Below are positions 33,991 through 46,331 of a stretch of DNA of 64,000 nucleotides, in pieces. The notes beneath the pieces were generated by a model. It ran no database searches and was not told the DNA's origin. It was given only the letters and a program-made list of their open reading frames with translations. Source of the stretch: Buddleja alternifolia. Its lineage: Eukaryota; Streptophyta; Magnoliopsida; Lamiales; Scrophulariaceae. Position 1 is the stretch's first letter; each line of letters begins with the position of its first letter. Location: NCBI GenBank assembly GCA_019426215.1, contig CM033402.1, positions 6,821,246 to 6,885,245 of the forward strand. The letters are read 5' to 3'. Position numbers and translations under genes: made by a program.

Positions 33991-35316
33991 AATATTTATT
34001 GTATTTTTATAATAAACTCAATGATAACATAAAACGTAACATCAATAGACGTGTAAATACTAATTAACATGTGTGTATAATGTTAGAATAAACGTAGCTA
34101 TAATATGTTTCTCTTATTGCAACATTTTTTTTCTTTGAAGAAATGTTTTCTTCCATATATAAATATATTATCCATATGCATAAAGTTAGGCATATACAAT
34201 GCAAGTTGATGAGTTATAAAGTATATCCTCTGCATTTATGGAAAATTGTAACAGCTGAGCTGGATTGAAGAGAGTAAAAATTATGGAAATCAGATAAAAT
34301 TTTCAGACTATTCTTGAAATTGACTGTCACATCGAGAAGATAAAGTAACCACGTCGAGTTGAAGTAGGATGGCAAAATGGATAGGATTTACTAGTCACAA
34401 TTACCAAATTGATGCATCAAAAATAATTGATAAGAACAATATATTCCTTTTCCAATTAATATTAATAATATAATGTCATATATACAAATAGGTCTAATGA
34501 CTTAAATGTTTCTACTAAATATAAATTCACAAAGATCAATGCATGTAATGAAAGTATCAATAAATCCGTTGATTCACTTATAAATATTCTTTCAAAATAA
34601 AATGCACATTCTTAGTATTCTCTTAATAAATTTTCATTATAGTCTTTATTAAATCATCTCTTATAGTGGTTCTAAATTCTAATTTCTAAATTGAGCATCA
34701 AAGGGACTTCGACAGGAACCATCAAAGTGCCCTTAGCGTGTGTTACACGACTCTATAGTACAAATTCCCCTTATCATTCCTAAATCCTAATATCATAATT
34801 CAAAGAAAAAATTAGGATTACTTTGAAAAAATAATTGACTCTTTAACCATCTTAATTATTCGTCTACTATCTGTAAAGGGTTTAGTTCATGTCATCGATT
34901 TTGGTAGTACCTAAATGAGTACGTGAACTACTAAAAACAAAAATTTTAATCAGCGTGAACTACTTGAATATGTACATAATTATATCATAAAATAAAATGA
35001 AGACATCATCAAATATTGCATGATATTTTATTATTCATTTACGTACATACTAAAGTGGATACAATGACCCGTTTGAACGATCATAATTAGGGACAATTAC
35101 ATGCACACTCAATCAATTACTGTGTAATTACCAAAATCTCGTCACTTTTGGTAAATTACCATAACATCTGCTATCAGTAAAAGAAGATCGCAATCTCACG
35201 ATCATATTATCATTTCATCCCATATCAATATAGATATATTATAATTTTGTATTGTTAATTTACCAAAAATGGGAGGTTTCGATAATACACAATAAATGAG
35301 GTGTGAATGTGATAAA

Positions 35317-35354
<38 letters not shown>

Positions 35355-35797
35355 AGGCAACTTGTAAGCCACTTCAACAGCCCGCCAAATCTGCCCCATA
35401 ACAAGACTTGAAACTTGTGCTGAATTTATCACAACAAATTAAATTTCCCTTCAAAAAAGAAAATCTTCCACACTTTGATATTCTTCGATCTGCTGCTACA
35501 CTATACAGGAAAAGTGAGAAATATTTTTCATCAGATTTAAAAATTGCTTGCACTGAGTTCTGCAATTTCGATTTATTCATTTACGATCATTTTTTTAATA
35601 TACAAATAACAAGATTGTGTGCACTGTACATGACATGGCGCATTTGTTGAAAATGCATAAGCATTAATAGCGATCCATTTCCATAAATTCAACATTAATT
35701 CTAATTGAAAATCGATACATTTGCATATATTTATACTCATTGAGTAGCAGCAATTAGAGGATTTAATTGATCGGATTATTGATTTAGGTTTCGGATC
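33991..35797. other. Intergenic, upstream of the first GH3 gene
   Basis: AT-rich sequence with no credible gene. It contains a MITE family 1 copy (35090-35315) and a TA microsatellite (35322-35350). A TTGATTTAG acceptor-like site 9 nt before the GH3 ATG hints at a 5'-UTR intron, whose donor could not be fixed. Confidence 0.5.
35090..35315. mobile_element. MITE family 1 copy, intergenic
   Basis: GGGACAATTACATGCACACT at the left and internal TGTGTAATTACCAAAATCTC match the family. The right end is decayed (GGTGTGAATGTGATAAATC). A TA microsatellite at 35322-35350 adjoins it, upstream of the first GH3 gene. Confidence 0.55.
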
Positions 35798-38700
35798 ATG
35801 GCGAGGTTCGTGGTGCGTCTCGCGGCGGTGCTGTGTTTGTTGGCGGCGGCGGCGGTGGTGGAAGCAGAGTATATGAAGTACAAAGATCCGAAACAGCCGT
35901 TGAATGTGAGGATCAGAGATTTGATGAGGAGAATGACACTTGAAGAGAAGATTGGGCAGATGACACAGATTGAACGCAAAGTTGCATCTGCAGATATCAT
36001 CAGGAAATACTTTATTGGTAATTATATTTTTATGATAATTTTTGCTGAATTTCATGTGGAGTTAAATATTATCTGTTCTGGGATATTAATTTTTGGAAAA
36101 ACTGCAGTACTAGTCTCGTAGAATAGAACCGTTGCAATTTTACATACTTGTAAAGTTAGTCCCGTGTGCACTTTTTTGCAATCTTGGTCCCTTCCATTAA
36201 GAATGGACTGATTTTCGAGGGTGTAATGCACCCTACCGTCTATTTTGCACGTGACCAAACTAACGGTTTCCCTTTATTTTCTAATGGTTGGGACTAAAAA
36301 TGCACCCTACCGGACTAATTTTGCAAGTTTTGTAAACAACGAGACTGAAAATGTAACATGCTCTATCCTATGAGACTAATACTGCAATTTTCCCTTAATT
36401 TGATTGTGTAACAAAAAGTGGATGATTGTTATATCAAGAGTGATTCTCATAATCCAACTCCCTACTTCCTTGTGCAAATAAAAGAATTTCAAAGAACCAC
36501 GAGAATCAAGATTTTATTAAATGCAGATATATTAGACTCGAATTTACTTCTTGGTTTTATAGTTACATTGGATGGTTTGCTCATTGGCAATGAAGTAGTT
36601 TTATATATTGAAGTGATTTTGGCTTGCTGATGAACTATAATCGGGACTTAATATTGTATAAAATCAATGCACAGGTAGCCTTGTAAGCGGGGGAGGGAGT
36701 GTTCCTGCCCCGAGAGCTTCTGCTGACGTTTGGATCAATATGGTGAATGATTTTCAAAAGGGTGCTCTTTCAACCCGTCTAGGAATTCCTATGATTTATG
36801 GAATTGATGCAGTTCATGGAAACAATAATGTCTATAATGCCACAATTTTCCCTCACAATGTCGGGCTTGGAGTTACAAGGCAAGTCAATAGCTTCAAGAA
36901 AGACTTTAGTTATGTAAATCATTTAACGCCTTATTGTTTCATGGAATAACCACAAGGGTGACGAAATTTTTTCGTTGAATTAATTTCTCTGTTTAATTAT
37001 AAATAACCAAATTTTATAAAATAATTGTTAGGGATCCAGAGCTTGTTAAGAGAATCGGTGCTGCAACAGCTCTTGAAGTTAGAGCAACTGGGATTTCTTA
37101 CGCTTTTGCTCCTTGTATCGCGGTAAATAAAGAATTTCATCACAAAATTGATTATGCTCTGACCCTTTGTTACCTACCACAAACTCATTCATCCTGTGTT
37201 AACACAGGTCTGTAGGGATCCTAGATGGGGTCGCTGTTATGAAAGCTATAGTGAAGATCATAAAATTGTTCAAGCACTGACCGAGCTCATCCCCGGTTTA
37301 CAAGGAGATGTACCAGCCAATTATCCGAATAAATTTCCATTTGTTAATGGAAGGTAATAAATATTCTGAAAATTTCACATGAAATAGTTCCAATATTGAT
37401 CCGCTTGTAGAAGCTATCACCGAATTCCCATTTTCTTGATTGATTATTGTTTTTGGATTAAAGGACAAAAGTTGCAGCTTGTGCAAAGCACTTTGTAGGA
37501 GATGGGGGCACAACGAATGGTATCAACGAGAATAACACTGTTATAGACTGGAACGGTCTGTTAAGTATACATATGCCTGCTTATCTTGACTCAATTAGAA
37601 AAGGTGTAGCAACGGTTATGGTATCATACTCGAGCTGGAACGGGATAAAGATGCATGCTAATTATGATCTCATCACTCGGTACCTCAAGGGAACACTCAA
37701 ATTCAAGGTAAAGACATTGCTAACTAAAACGTCTTTTTCGGGAAATAGAAGCATAATTGTTTCTCTTCTTGCTGGATTTCAGGGCTTTGTCATATCAGAT
37801 ATGTGGGGTATAGATCGTATAACGACCCCATCTCGTGCTAACTATACTTATAGTGTTCAAGCTGGTATTCTTGCTGGGATTGACATGGTAAGTGAAAATG
37901 CAGTATTAGTGCTATAAGATACATCCTATTGCAATTCTAGCCCCACACGTTTACATACTTGCAGAATTGGTCCCATATGACATTTTTTCTTGCATATTTA
38001 TCTCGACCGTTAAAAACTGACTGGACCATTAGTTTGGTAATATGCAATTTCATCTACGTAAATGTCACAAAATCCTTAATTGTGCGTGCATGCCAAGCGT
38101 GAAATTCTATCCGATTTTTAAAGGGTGGGACCCAAATTGTAAACAAAGAAATCTTATGGGACTGTTTCTGTATCTTTAAAAGCAATGAGACTAAAATTGC
38201 AATAAGTTTTATCATGTGGGACCAATATTACAATTTTTCCTCTAATCAACTAAATGCATTTTGAACGAAAATGTCTCAAAAGAATCGGGATTTTCCTGTT
38301 TTTGATGATAGGTTATGGTTCCAGACGAGTTTATCGAGTTCCTCGACGATCTGGCTTTACTGGTAAAGAAGAATGTGATTCCCATGAGCAGAATTGATGA
38401 TGCTGTGAGGAGGATTTTGAGGGTCAAATTTATAATGGGCCTTTTTGAGAATCCAATAGCTGATCACAGTTTGGCTAATGAACTTGGAAGCCAGGTCCAG
38501 ACATTATAGTCCACCTTTGAAATGATGGATTATGTTTCTATCTTAATTCAGTGAAATTTCTTTATGTTATGATTAAACAGGAGCACAGAGAATTGGCCAG
38601 AGAAGCTGTGAGGAAATCGCTCGTGCTTCTGAAGAACAGTAAACAAAACGACAATCCGTTGATTCCTCTCCCGAAGAGAGCTGAGAGGATACTTGTTGCT

Positions 38701-39829
38701 GGTAGTCATGCCAATGACATAGGTAATCAATGTGGCGGATGGACCATAGAATGGGGTGGACAAACCGGCGACATCACAATCGGTATGTTTAGACGTTAAA
38801 TTTTAGAGTGATTCTTAGGAAGTCCCGTCTCAGCATAATCATATATGCTCCTGTATTGGTGGACTCCCCTGTGGCTCCCCAATATGGGTGGTAGTGTTGG
38901 GGCGCCTCAGTATAATCATGTGGTAGACTCTCGTGGCGGCTCCATAACATGAATGGTTGTGATTGTACTGTGCCATCTGAGAATAATCATAATTATCTAT
39001 GTATAGTGGACCCCACGTGACTCCACAATATGAATGGTTGTGATTGTGGCAAGGACTTTGAGCCGGCAACTCCTAAGTCCAAAGAATGACCAGAATTTTT
39101 GGGGAAAGGATAGGGCTATAAATAACTTGTGGCCATTCTTGTATAAGAGGCCGAGTGTATAATTTCGTTGCTCATTGTTAGGTAGGTTGGGTTATTCTTA
39201 GCGAGTCCCATGACATTTTAGTCCTCAAGAAGCAAGAAATTGATCATGCCCATTATGGTCATGATGTCCGAGACCTGCTAAGAATACACCCAGTGTCAAC
39301 ATTGAATGTGTTGCTAACAACATGTTTGATAGGTACCACGATTTTAACTGCCGTGAAAAACACTGTCGACTCTCTCACTGAAGTCGTGTACCATGAGAAT
39401 CCGGACACGGAATTTATGAGGGCCAACAATTTCTCTTATGCCATAGTAGCCGTCGGGGAATTGCCTTACGTAGAAACATCTGGCGATAGCAAGACTTTGA
39501 CTATAGCCGAGCCCGGTTATAGCACGATTGCTAACGTATGTGGAGCTGTGAAATGTGCCGTGGTTATCATATCTGGGCGCCCCGTTGTCATAGAGCCTTA
39601 CCTTGAAAAAATGGATGCATTAGTGGCTGCATGGCTACCGGGGACGGAAGGCCAAGGCATTGCTGATGTGTTGTTTGGTGACTATGGTTTTACGGGAAAG
39701 CTTGCACGTACTTGGTTTAGGACCGTCGATCAGCTACCGATGAACGTTGGAGATCCACGTTATGATCCTCTGTTTCCATTTGGATACGGTCTCACAACTA
39801 TTCCTAGTGAACTAAAAGCATACCAGTAA
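35798..39829 (+). CDS. GH3 beta-D-glucan exohydrolase / beta-glucosidase, secreted (copy A)
   Basis: Nine exons: 35798-36017, 36675-36879, 37032-37122, 37208-37353, 37464-37707, 37783-37887, 38312-38494, 38581-38782, 39333-39829; total 1893 nt, 630 residues. Residues 1-24 look like a signal peptide, so the enzyme is probably apoplastic or in the cell wall, where it would release glucose from beta-glucans or beta-glucosides. Compared with barley ExoI from memory (offset +23), it keeps Arg158 (R181 in RWGR), Lys206-His207 (K229 H230 in [10 protein letters not shown]), the nucleophile Asp285 (D308 in GFVISD) and the acid/base Glu in GELPYVE. Trp286, a wall of the +1 sugar clamp in barley, is Met309, so substrate choice may differ. 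Intron 2 has a GC donor. Introns 1 and 6 each hold a related MITE. A paralogue lies 6.5 kb downstream. Confidence 0.93.
36095..36394. mobile_element. MITE family 2 copy, GH3-A intron 1
   Basis: Left GGAAAAACTGCAGTACTAGT and right (reverse complement) GGGAAAATTGCAGTATTAGT are terminal inverted repeats. The flanks TTAATTTT and TTAATTTG could be an 8-bp target duplication with one mismatch. Non-coding. Confidence 0.65.
37893..38240. mobile_element. MITE family 2 copy, GH3-A intron 6
   Basis: GAAAATGCAGTATTAGTGCT at the left and GGAAAAATTGTAATATTGGT (reverse complement) at the right resemble the intron 1 element, as does the inside (CATACTTGCAGAATTGGTCC against CATACTTGTAAAGTTAGTCC). It starts only 5-6 bases after the exon 6 donor. 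Confidence 0.6.
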
Positions 39830-40011
39830 AATTCAATTGAAACTCATTCATTTTAGATTTGTGTATAGATATTGTGGGCAAAAGTGTCTTATACATATAT
39901 ATAATTGCTGGATTTGTATTTGCTAAACTTATTTCTAATGTGATATATCCATGATAATTCTATTTTAGACTATTATAAGATCAGATCATTTATTTGGAGT
40001 TGAAAATATAT

Positions 40012-40821
40012 GGCTGTGTTTGGATTTATTTTGGGATGGGTTTTTCACCAAAATCCAGCCCAAAACTTGTTTGGTTTGAACTTTTTTGGCCAAATATGGG
40101 ACCCATGTTTGGCCAAATTTTTGGCCAAAAAATCTCAAAATATTATTATCCCCTCCCTCAACTCTTCTCTCTCTCTTCGGTCTCTCTCTCTCTCTCCTCC
40201 CTCTTTTTCCTCTCTCTCTCTCTCTCTCTCCCCTTTTAGTTTTTGTGTGTGTGTGTGTGTTTTCGTGTGTGTGTGTGTGTCTCTGTGTGTGTGTGTTTGT
40301 GTGTGTGTGTTTTCGTGTGTGTGCGTGTGTGTATTGTTGTGTGTGTGTGTGTGTTTTCGTGTGTGTGTGTTTGTGTGCGTGTGTGTGTCTGTGTGTGTTT
40401 TCGTGTGTGTGCGTGTGTGTATTGTTGTGTGTGTGTGTAATGGGGAAGACGACACTGTTCCCCAACCCCATCTTTTTTCTTTTTTCATTTATTATAAAAT
40501 ACTATTTTAGAAATTATATAATTATATAAAATAATCATTCATTTATATTATAATAATTTGAAAATTATATTATAATATATTTTTCAATCATCAATTAATT
40601 ATTAAAATAATTTTTTCAGACAAAACTTGACATGATTTGACTGCTACAGTATTTTTTGTTACCTTGGAGCTAATTCAAACACATTTTCGCGAAAAATGAT
40701 TAAAATACTAATTTTTCAAAATAAAACCAAACATATTTTCACCAAAATACACAACTCCCAATAAAATGCTTCACCAAAATTTTCACCAAAATCACCCTCC
40801 AAAATAAAATCAAACACAGCC
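40012..40821. mobile_element. MITE of the GGCTGTGTTTGG family, copy 2, with TG expansion
   Basis: Starts GGCTGTGTTTGGATTTATTT and ends AAATCAAACACAGCC, flanked on both sides by TATAT (40007-40011 and 40822-40826). Relative to the 390-bp copy at 32123 it carries a CT run (40165-40230) and a 200-bp TG-rich minisatellite (40240-40438), so it has roughly doubled in length. The long Cys/Val-rich open frames here are repeat artefacts. Confidence 0.75.
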
Positions 40822-41404
40822 TATATTTTTTAATTTTTTTATTGCTGAAAATCAAGTAATTGTGAATTTTGGTAGCTTGTCGCCAATAGACCAGGAAATT
40901 CTAATGCAAATACCATCACGAATACTGAAAAACATTTACTCCAAATTAGATTTCATCATTACAAAAAATTTAAATTGCATCATCTATTTATATTTTATTT
41001 TTGAAAGAACTGGTTTCAGCCTTAATACTTGAAACCCTGCCCTAAGTAAATTGGTTTCCCTGAGGTATTTCATTTCCGAACGCCCAAAGTATCTCGTGTG
41101 ATATGAGGGTGTGGACTCATCTATTTAAAGGAGAACAAGGTGCCGACATGGTGCATTAATCTGGACACACGTGGCATAATCGGATGGCTGAAGTGACATG
41201 ATGGTACAAATTCCTGGAGCTCGCATTGAAAAGGCGCAACATTATTCTGACATGTCAGAAAATTACGCCGCCATAAATTTATTCTTCCATTAATTCACGC
41301 ATGCTAAAATCAAAAGACGAACTACCAGAACAAACTCCATATATCTATACTTCGTAGCTCAAACCGATCTCGATTAATGCCTCGTCTTCTATTGTATTAC
41401 AAAA

Positions 41405-42163
41405 TGGAGGACTAGATGATATGCCCAAATTTGGGCATATAAATTCAATGTATACCTAAAAGGTCCAAGGAACATGCCCAAATGTAAAAGAGATCCCAAA
41501 AATCGAAGTCTGGCCCATCATAGGAGGAAGATCCGCGTTTTGTTTCCGGGTCGCCCATGACCCGATCTGTAGAGCTTGTCCGATCACTCCACGTGTCCCA
41601 ACCTAGGCAAATGCACATGTCATCCGTGTACCCGTACACGGTGTCACTTATAAATACACCCACGAGTGCTCAAATGACACAGGCAATCACTATTCACTAC
41701 TGAATTTATCATAGCTCCGAGTTATGAGTTTCGACCTAGATCCCAAGTAGTCTCGCTTATAAATTACGAGGTTTATGTTAGGACCCTTTAATTGAATTGA
41801 ACTACGTAACACTTGATCTTATTGATAGGTACGTGGGCAACTCTAATATTGAGTGCAGTCTATAATCCGCTAATCTCCGGATCGGGTCCTACCCGAGCCT
41901 CGACTGGTCCGTGTTGTAGCTCTAACGAAATACCACCTTGATCATCGTGATACCGGGCGTCATGAGGTATTGTCTGAGTTGAAATCTCGAACAAATAAAT
42001 TTTCTGCATGCACAAAAACTCAAACTTTATAAGTAATAAGAGCAATTTAATAATGCTAAATTATACTAATAATAGAAGATTTGACATATGTGTCCAACCC
42101 AATAAGTTTAAGTGCTCCATCCACCTTTCCTACACTTCCACTTTCAGTAAATTCTGTTCTTAA
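41405..42163. other. Intergenic block, partly duplicated at 44445-44745
   Basis: No gene is read. From about 41955 (GAGGTATTGTCTGAGTTGAA) through GTTTAAGTGCTCCATCCACC the sequence has a diverged partner at 44462-44640. The duplicate resumes after an intervening MITE at 42828-42925 (GGTTGAATGGAAATAAC..) and matches 44648-44745. The 41500-41940 part has mixed composition and may be an old LTR fragment, but no second LTR was found. Confidence 0.6.
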
Positions 42164-42824
42164 GAGCAACTCCAATGTTTCACACAAAAATACATTTACT
42201 TTTACATTATTTTTGTGCAGCTACAGTAACTGCACTCCAATGTATTGTACTATTTTTCACACAAAAAGTATATTCCCTAAAATATTTCTTTTTACACCTC
42301 ATTTATACCAATTTTCTTATTTTACAAATAATACCTAACTTTAAGTTTTTTGTTATGTATTCATCCAAATAAATATATTGTGTTGTTTTATGATATTAAA
42401 ATTGATTATATTTTCGTAATTTAATAATAATAAATAGCATTATAATGTTTTTAACTTATATTGTATATGCACTTTGTACTACTTTTAATATATATCTATT
42501 ATTCATAATTGAATTAAAATTATATATAATAAATTAACAAAAATTATAATTGAATTACAAACATAGGACCTAATCATAACTTTTTCAAAGCTTGGGGACC
42601 AAATTATATAGGATTTAATTGTAACTATCAAAATTATAATACTAAAACTGAAATAAATAAAATATTAATAAAAAATAAAAATTGTGGGCCCTACCCACAA
42701 AAAAATAGCAAAATGAACAGTGTCACGCTACATAGCGTGACACTGTTCATTTCCTCTATTTTTGTGTGGGTTTTGCCTCTCCAAGGTGAAAACCACACAA
42801 AAATAGAGGCCGTTGGAATTGCTC
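42164..42824. mobile_element. Tourist-like (PIF/Harbinger) MITE with TAA target duplication
   Basis: TIRs GAGCAACTCCAATG and (reverse complement) GAGCAATTCCAACG; TAA flanks both ends (42161-42163 and 42825-42827). It is 661 bp with an AT-rich interior and a 38-bp palindrome at 42713-42750. The duplicated block at 44445-44745 lacks it, so it inserted into one copy after the duplication. Confidence 0.85.
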
Positions 42825-43747
42825 TAACAAGGTTGAATGGAAATAACATTTTCTCAAATAAAATAATGACAAAAGATAAATATATAAATAAATAAAAATA
42901 AGAATAAAACCAATACCCAAAAAGATCTCCTTAAACTTCGTTTTTGAAAGGCGATTAAATTCTAGGTCTGGATCAAATTGTTTATATTCAAGAATCACAA
43001 TTATAATCTTCCTACTTTGTGACTCTAAAGTTTCGAACTCTTCACATTAGTAAGAATTTGCCTTGGACCAACTTGCAAACAACATTTCGAAATTGCTTTC
43101 CAGCTACTCGCGAGTATTTATGGTGTTTTAAAATTCGTTCCGTTTAGATCTTCTATCATATTTTGGTGTAATATCAATAAATAACATAACAATCTGTGTC
43201 TATCAGACTTTCCTTTAATTCATCTTTTTCATAGGACAAGTTTTTTCTCTCCAATTCCCACTAATAATCACTTATTTAGCATTTGAGATAATAGCAGACC
43301 ACCCACCCACCCCCACCACCAAAAACCACCTATATGTGGTGTAGCACTTTGCCCCCGTCCTATTGGCTTGTGCCCTTAATCTCCTTGAGGAATATTCCTC
43401 AATTTTCCAGCGCATGTGCCCACATTAAGGGCAAAATCGTCACTCAACAGGTAAAGTGTTCTATACACTTAATGAGTCGAATCGAACCGAACGAGATGTT
43501 CAAACTTGTTTGTAATACAATTGAACTTTAAAATTTGTGTTTGAGCTTGTTTGATTATTAATCGAGCCGAAAACGAGTCGAGCTTGAATATTTTGATTTT
43601 TTATACATGTTTTTATTACCTTTTACTAATCGAGCCGAGTTTTAAAACTTATCAAACACAAAAAGTTGTTCAAGTTTGATTTGATAAGTTAACGAACTGA
43701 GGTCAAACGAGCTTTTAGCGATCGAGCTCGAGTAGTTTGGTTCGATA

Positions 43748-44438
43748 TGGGGGTTTTCGTTAAAACTTAATGTTTGAATTTTAATAATCTTCAATATTTC
43801 TTTTATATTGTTAGTTATAAATATTGATTAAAAACTTGAAAACTAAAAAAAATAGTCTAATAAGAACCAGAAAGAAATTCTGAAAATTTGGTGAAAATTT
43901 TAGAAAAATTCTGATAATCCGGAAAAATGTCAGAAAGAAATAGAAAAAATTCTGAAAAACTAGAAAAAAAATAGAAACAATTCATAAAAAAAATAAGATG
44001 AAATTGATTTGCTTATTCTAATTCGTTGACGCGTTTTAAGAAAATTATATGTCATTTTCGTTTTTCAAGTTTTCTTTTTTTAAAATTTTTCTGCTTTTTT
44101 TTAGTATTTTTCTAGTTTTTTAGATTTTTTTTTTTTAATTCTTTCAGATTTGATTTTTGATTTTCTTATATTTTTCTTAATTTTTCTAATTTTTTTAATT
44201 AATCTCAATTTTCTAATCTTTTTTCGAATTTTTCAGCATTTCTAAAAAAAAAATCCTTATTTTTTCGAATTTCCCTTCATTTTTCTGGATTTTTTTCCCC
44301 AATATTTTTCATTAGTTTCAAGTTTTTTTTTCTGGTATGGCATGATCCGAAGTTTTTAACTAAAAATATAAAAGGAAACATTAAACATTATAAAAAAATA
44401 AATTCAAATTCAAACATCAAGTTTTAACGAAAACCCCC
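43748..44438. mobile_element. Element with about 34-bp TIRs (GGGGGTTTTCGTTAAAACTT)
   Basis: GGGGGTTTTCGTTAAAACTT followed by .ATGTTTGAATT at the left is matched inverted at 44405-44438. The interior is made of runs such as TTTTTCTAATTTTT and GAAAAATTCTGAAAA and is non-coding. The family was not recognised. Confidence 0.65.
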
Positions 44439-45278
44439 CTAATATCTCATGACACTGATATGAGGTATTGTCAGAGTTCAAAGTTAAAACTTCCATCAAA
44501 GAAATTTTCTGCATGCACAAAAATTCAAACTTTATAGATAGTAAGAGCAATTTAATGGTATTAATAATAGAAGATTTGACTAATTCATATGGGTCCAACA
44601 CATTAAGTTTAAGTGCTCCATCCACCCATTTCCACTTTCAGGACAACGTTGAATGGAAATAACCTTTTCTCAAATAAGATAGATAATGTCAAAAGATAAA
44701 TATATAAACAAAAAAAAATCAGAATAAAACCAATACTAAAAACGACAAGTGTCTTCTTTCATTGGTGAAACATCAAAGTATTACATCAAAATGTGATATA
44801 AAATTCGGAAGCCTCCGCAAACTGTGAGACTTCCATTTAATTCCATTTTTTTTTCGTTGGACAGTTTTTTGGGGCAAATTCCCATCAAATGATCAACTAT
44901 TTACATATGCGAGATTACCTTGAATAGAATAAATATTCCAATTAGACCAAAATTTAAGAAAATCGTAACTTGATAATCAAATTAAAATTGATTTTTAATA
45001 GGGACAAATTGCATTGAGCTCCAACTTAAGGCTATATTTGCAGAGACGGAGTCAAGATTTTGGTTTCGGGGGTGAATACAAAAAAGGGAAGAAATTTTAA
45101 TATTTTTAAGCTTTTGAGGGGGCAAAATTGAAAAAAAAATTAAAAATTTATAGGAAAAAAATATAATATTCAAAAGTTGAGGGGACACTGCCACCACCGG
45201 CCCTTGGCTCTGTCAATTGCATGCTTAGTCATAAGAAAAACATTCTCTTATTTCAAGCTATGCAACTTCGATCTTTAG

Positions 45279-45732
45279 TGCTTGTTTGGTTGGGACTCAT
45301 ATAAGTGATATATCCATTTTCAAATTGGTTCAACAAGGTCGGACCATAATAAGCCCAATTATTTATCACACTCAATCTATGATACTAGATACCTGATAGG
45401 TGGTATCCGCTATCACAAGATTATATCCAAGACTTTTTAAATATGATAATCACTATATTTTACACCTTGATAAAAAAAATTTAAAAAAAAAAAAAAAAAA
45501 CCTCAACTATAACCTAGTCTCTATGGGTAATTTTGGTAATCCAAATAAATGCATAATTTTTTTCAGGATTTTTCTATTGAATCAATCTTTATATAAAATG
45601 TCAATCAAACAACTTAAAAACAAATCATTAGGGTATCGGTCTCATTTATTATTGCAACCAAACAATTGTTTTACATAACTATCAAACACAATTTTATCAC
45701 ATTCAACCCTATGCAAGCAACCAAACGAGGCC
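45279..45732. mobile_element. MITE with GTTTGGTTG-type TIRs
   Basis: Left GTGCTTGTTTGGTTG and right (reverse complement) GGCCTCGTTTGGTTGCTTG are imperfect inverted repeats around 450 bp of AT-rich DNA containing an A-rich run (45472-45500). 45000-45280 and 45733-46330 hold no other recognisable gene; 46060-46230 is CT-rich leader sequence upstream of the second GH3 gene. Confidence 0.55.
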
Positions 45733-46331
45733 ATATTGCATAGACGTTCTTCATTTTCTTTTCTTTTTCGCTCACTGAAATTCTTGATCCAAACACGACA
45801 TTAACACTGTTTGGTCCAAATAAACTGCTAGGGAACACAAGAAAATCATTTTTCTCACCAAATGGTGAGGAAAAGGTAGTGTCTCAAATTAGTATTAAAT
45901 TTTTTCTCTTATTTTTTTTTTTGTTCCTTTTCTCTAATAATCAAAAAATGAAAAATGATATTCTTTGTATGTTCTTTTCATTTCCCTAACAATTTTCTTA
46001 AACCAAACGTATCGTAATGCTAAAGAAATAACCAAAAACAGTGTTACCACCATTACTGCTCATTCAAATTTCCACTCGCTCTCTCTCCTCTCTCTAGACA
46101 TGCATTACACCTCAACTCGTCATCTTTTTACCATGCATTTAACTCCTCTATTACAATCCGTGTTTCATCTATCAGCAAGCTTCTCAAGTTGCCATCGCTG
46201 TTCTTCTTTATCGTCCCCTTCAAACCGGTAAACGATGCACGTTTAACATACATTATACATTGTATTATATCCTAGCTATATACAACTGGTATATTTCATG
46301 TTTGTACTTTGCAGATCTTCCAACTGCTGTA

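Noticed and set aside
40010..40529. Cys/Val-rich and Thr/His-rich open frames
   Set aside because: Frames through CT and TG runs inside a MITE.
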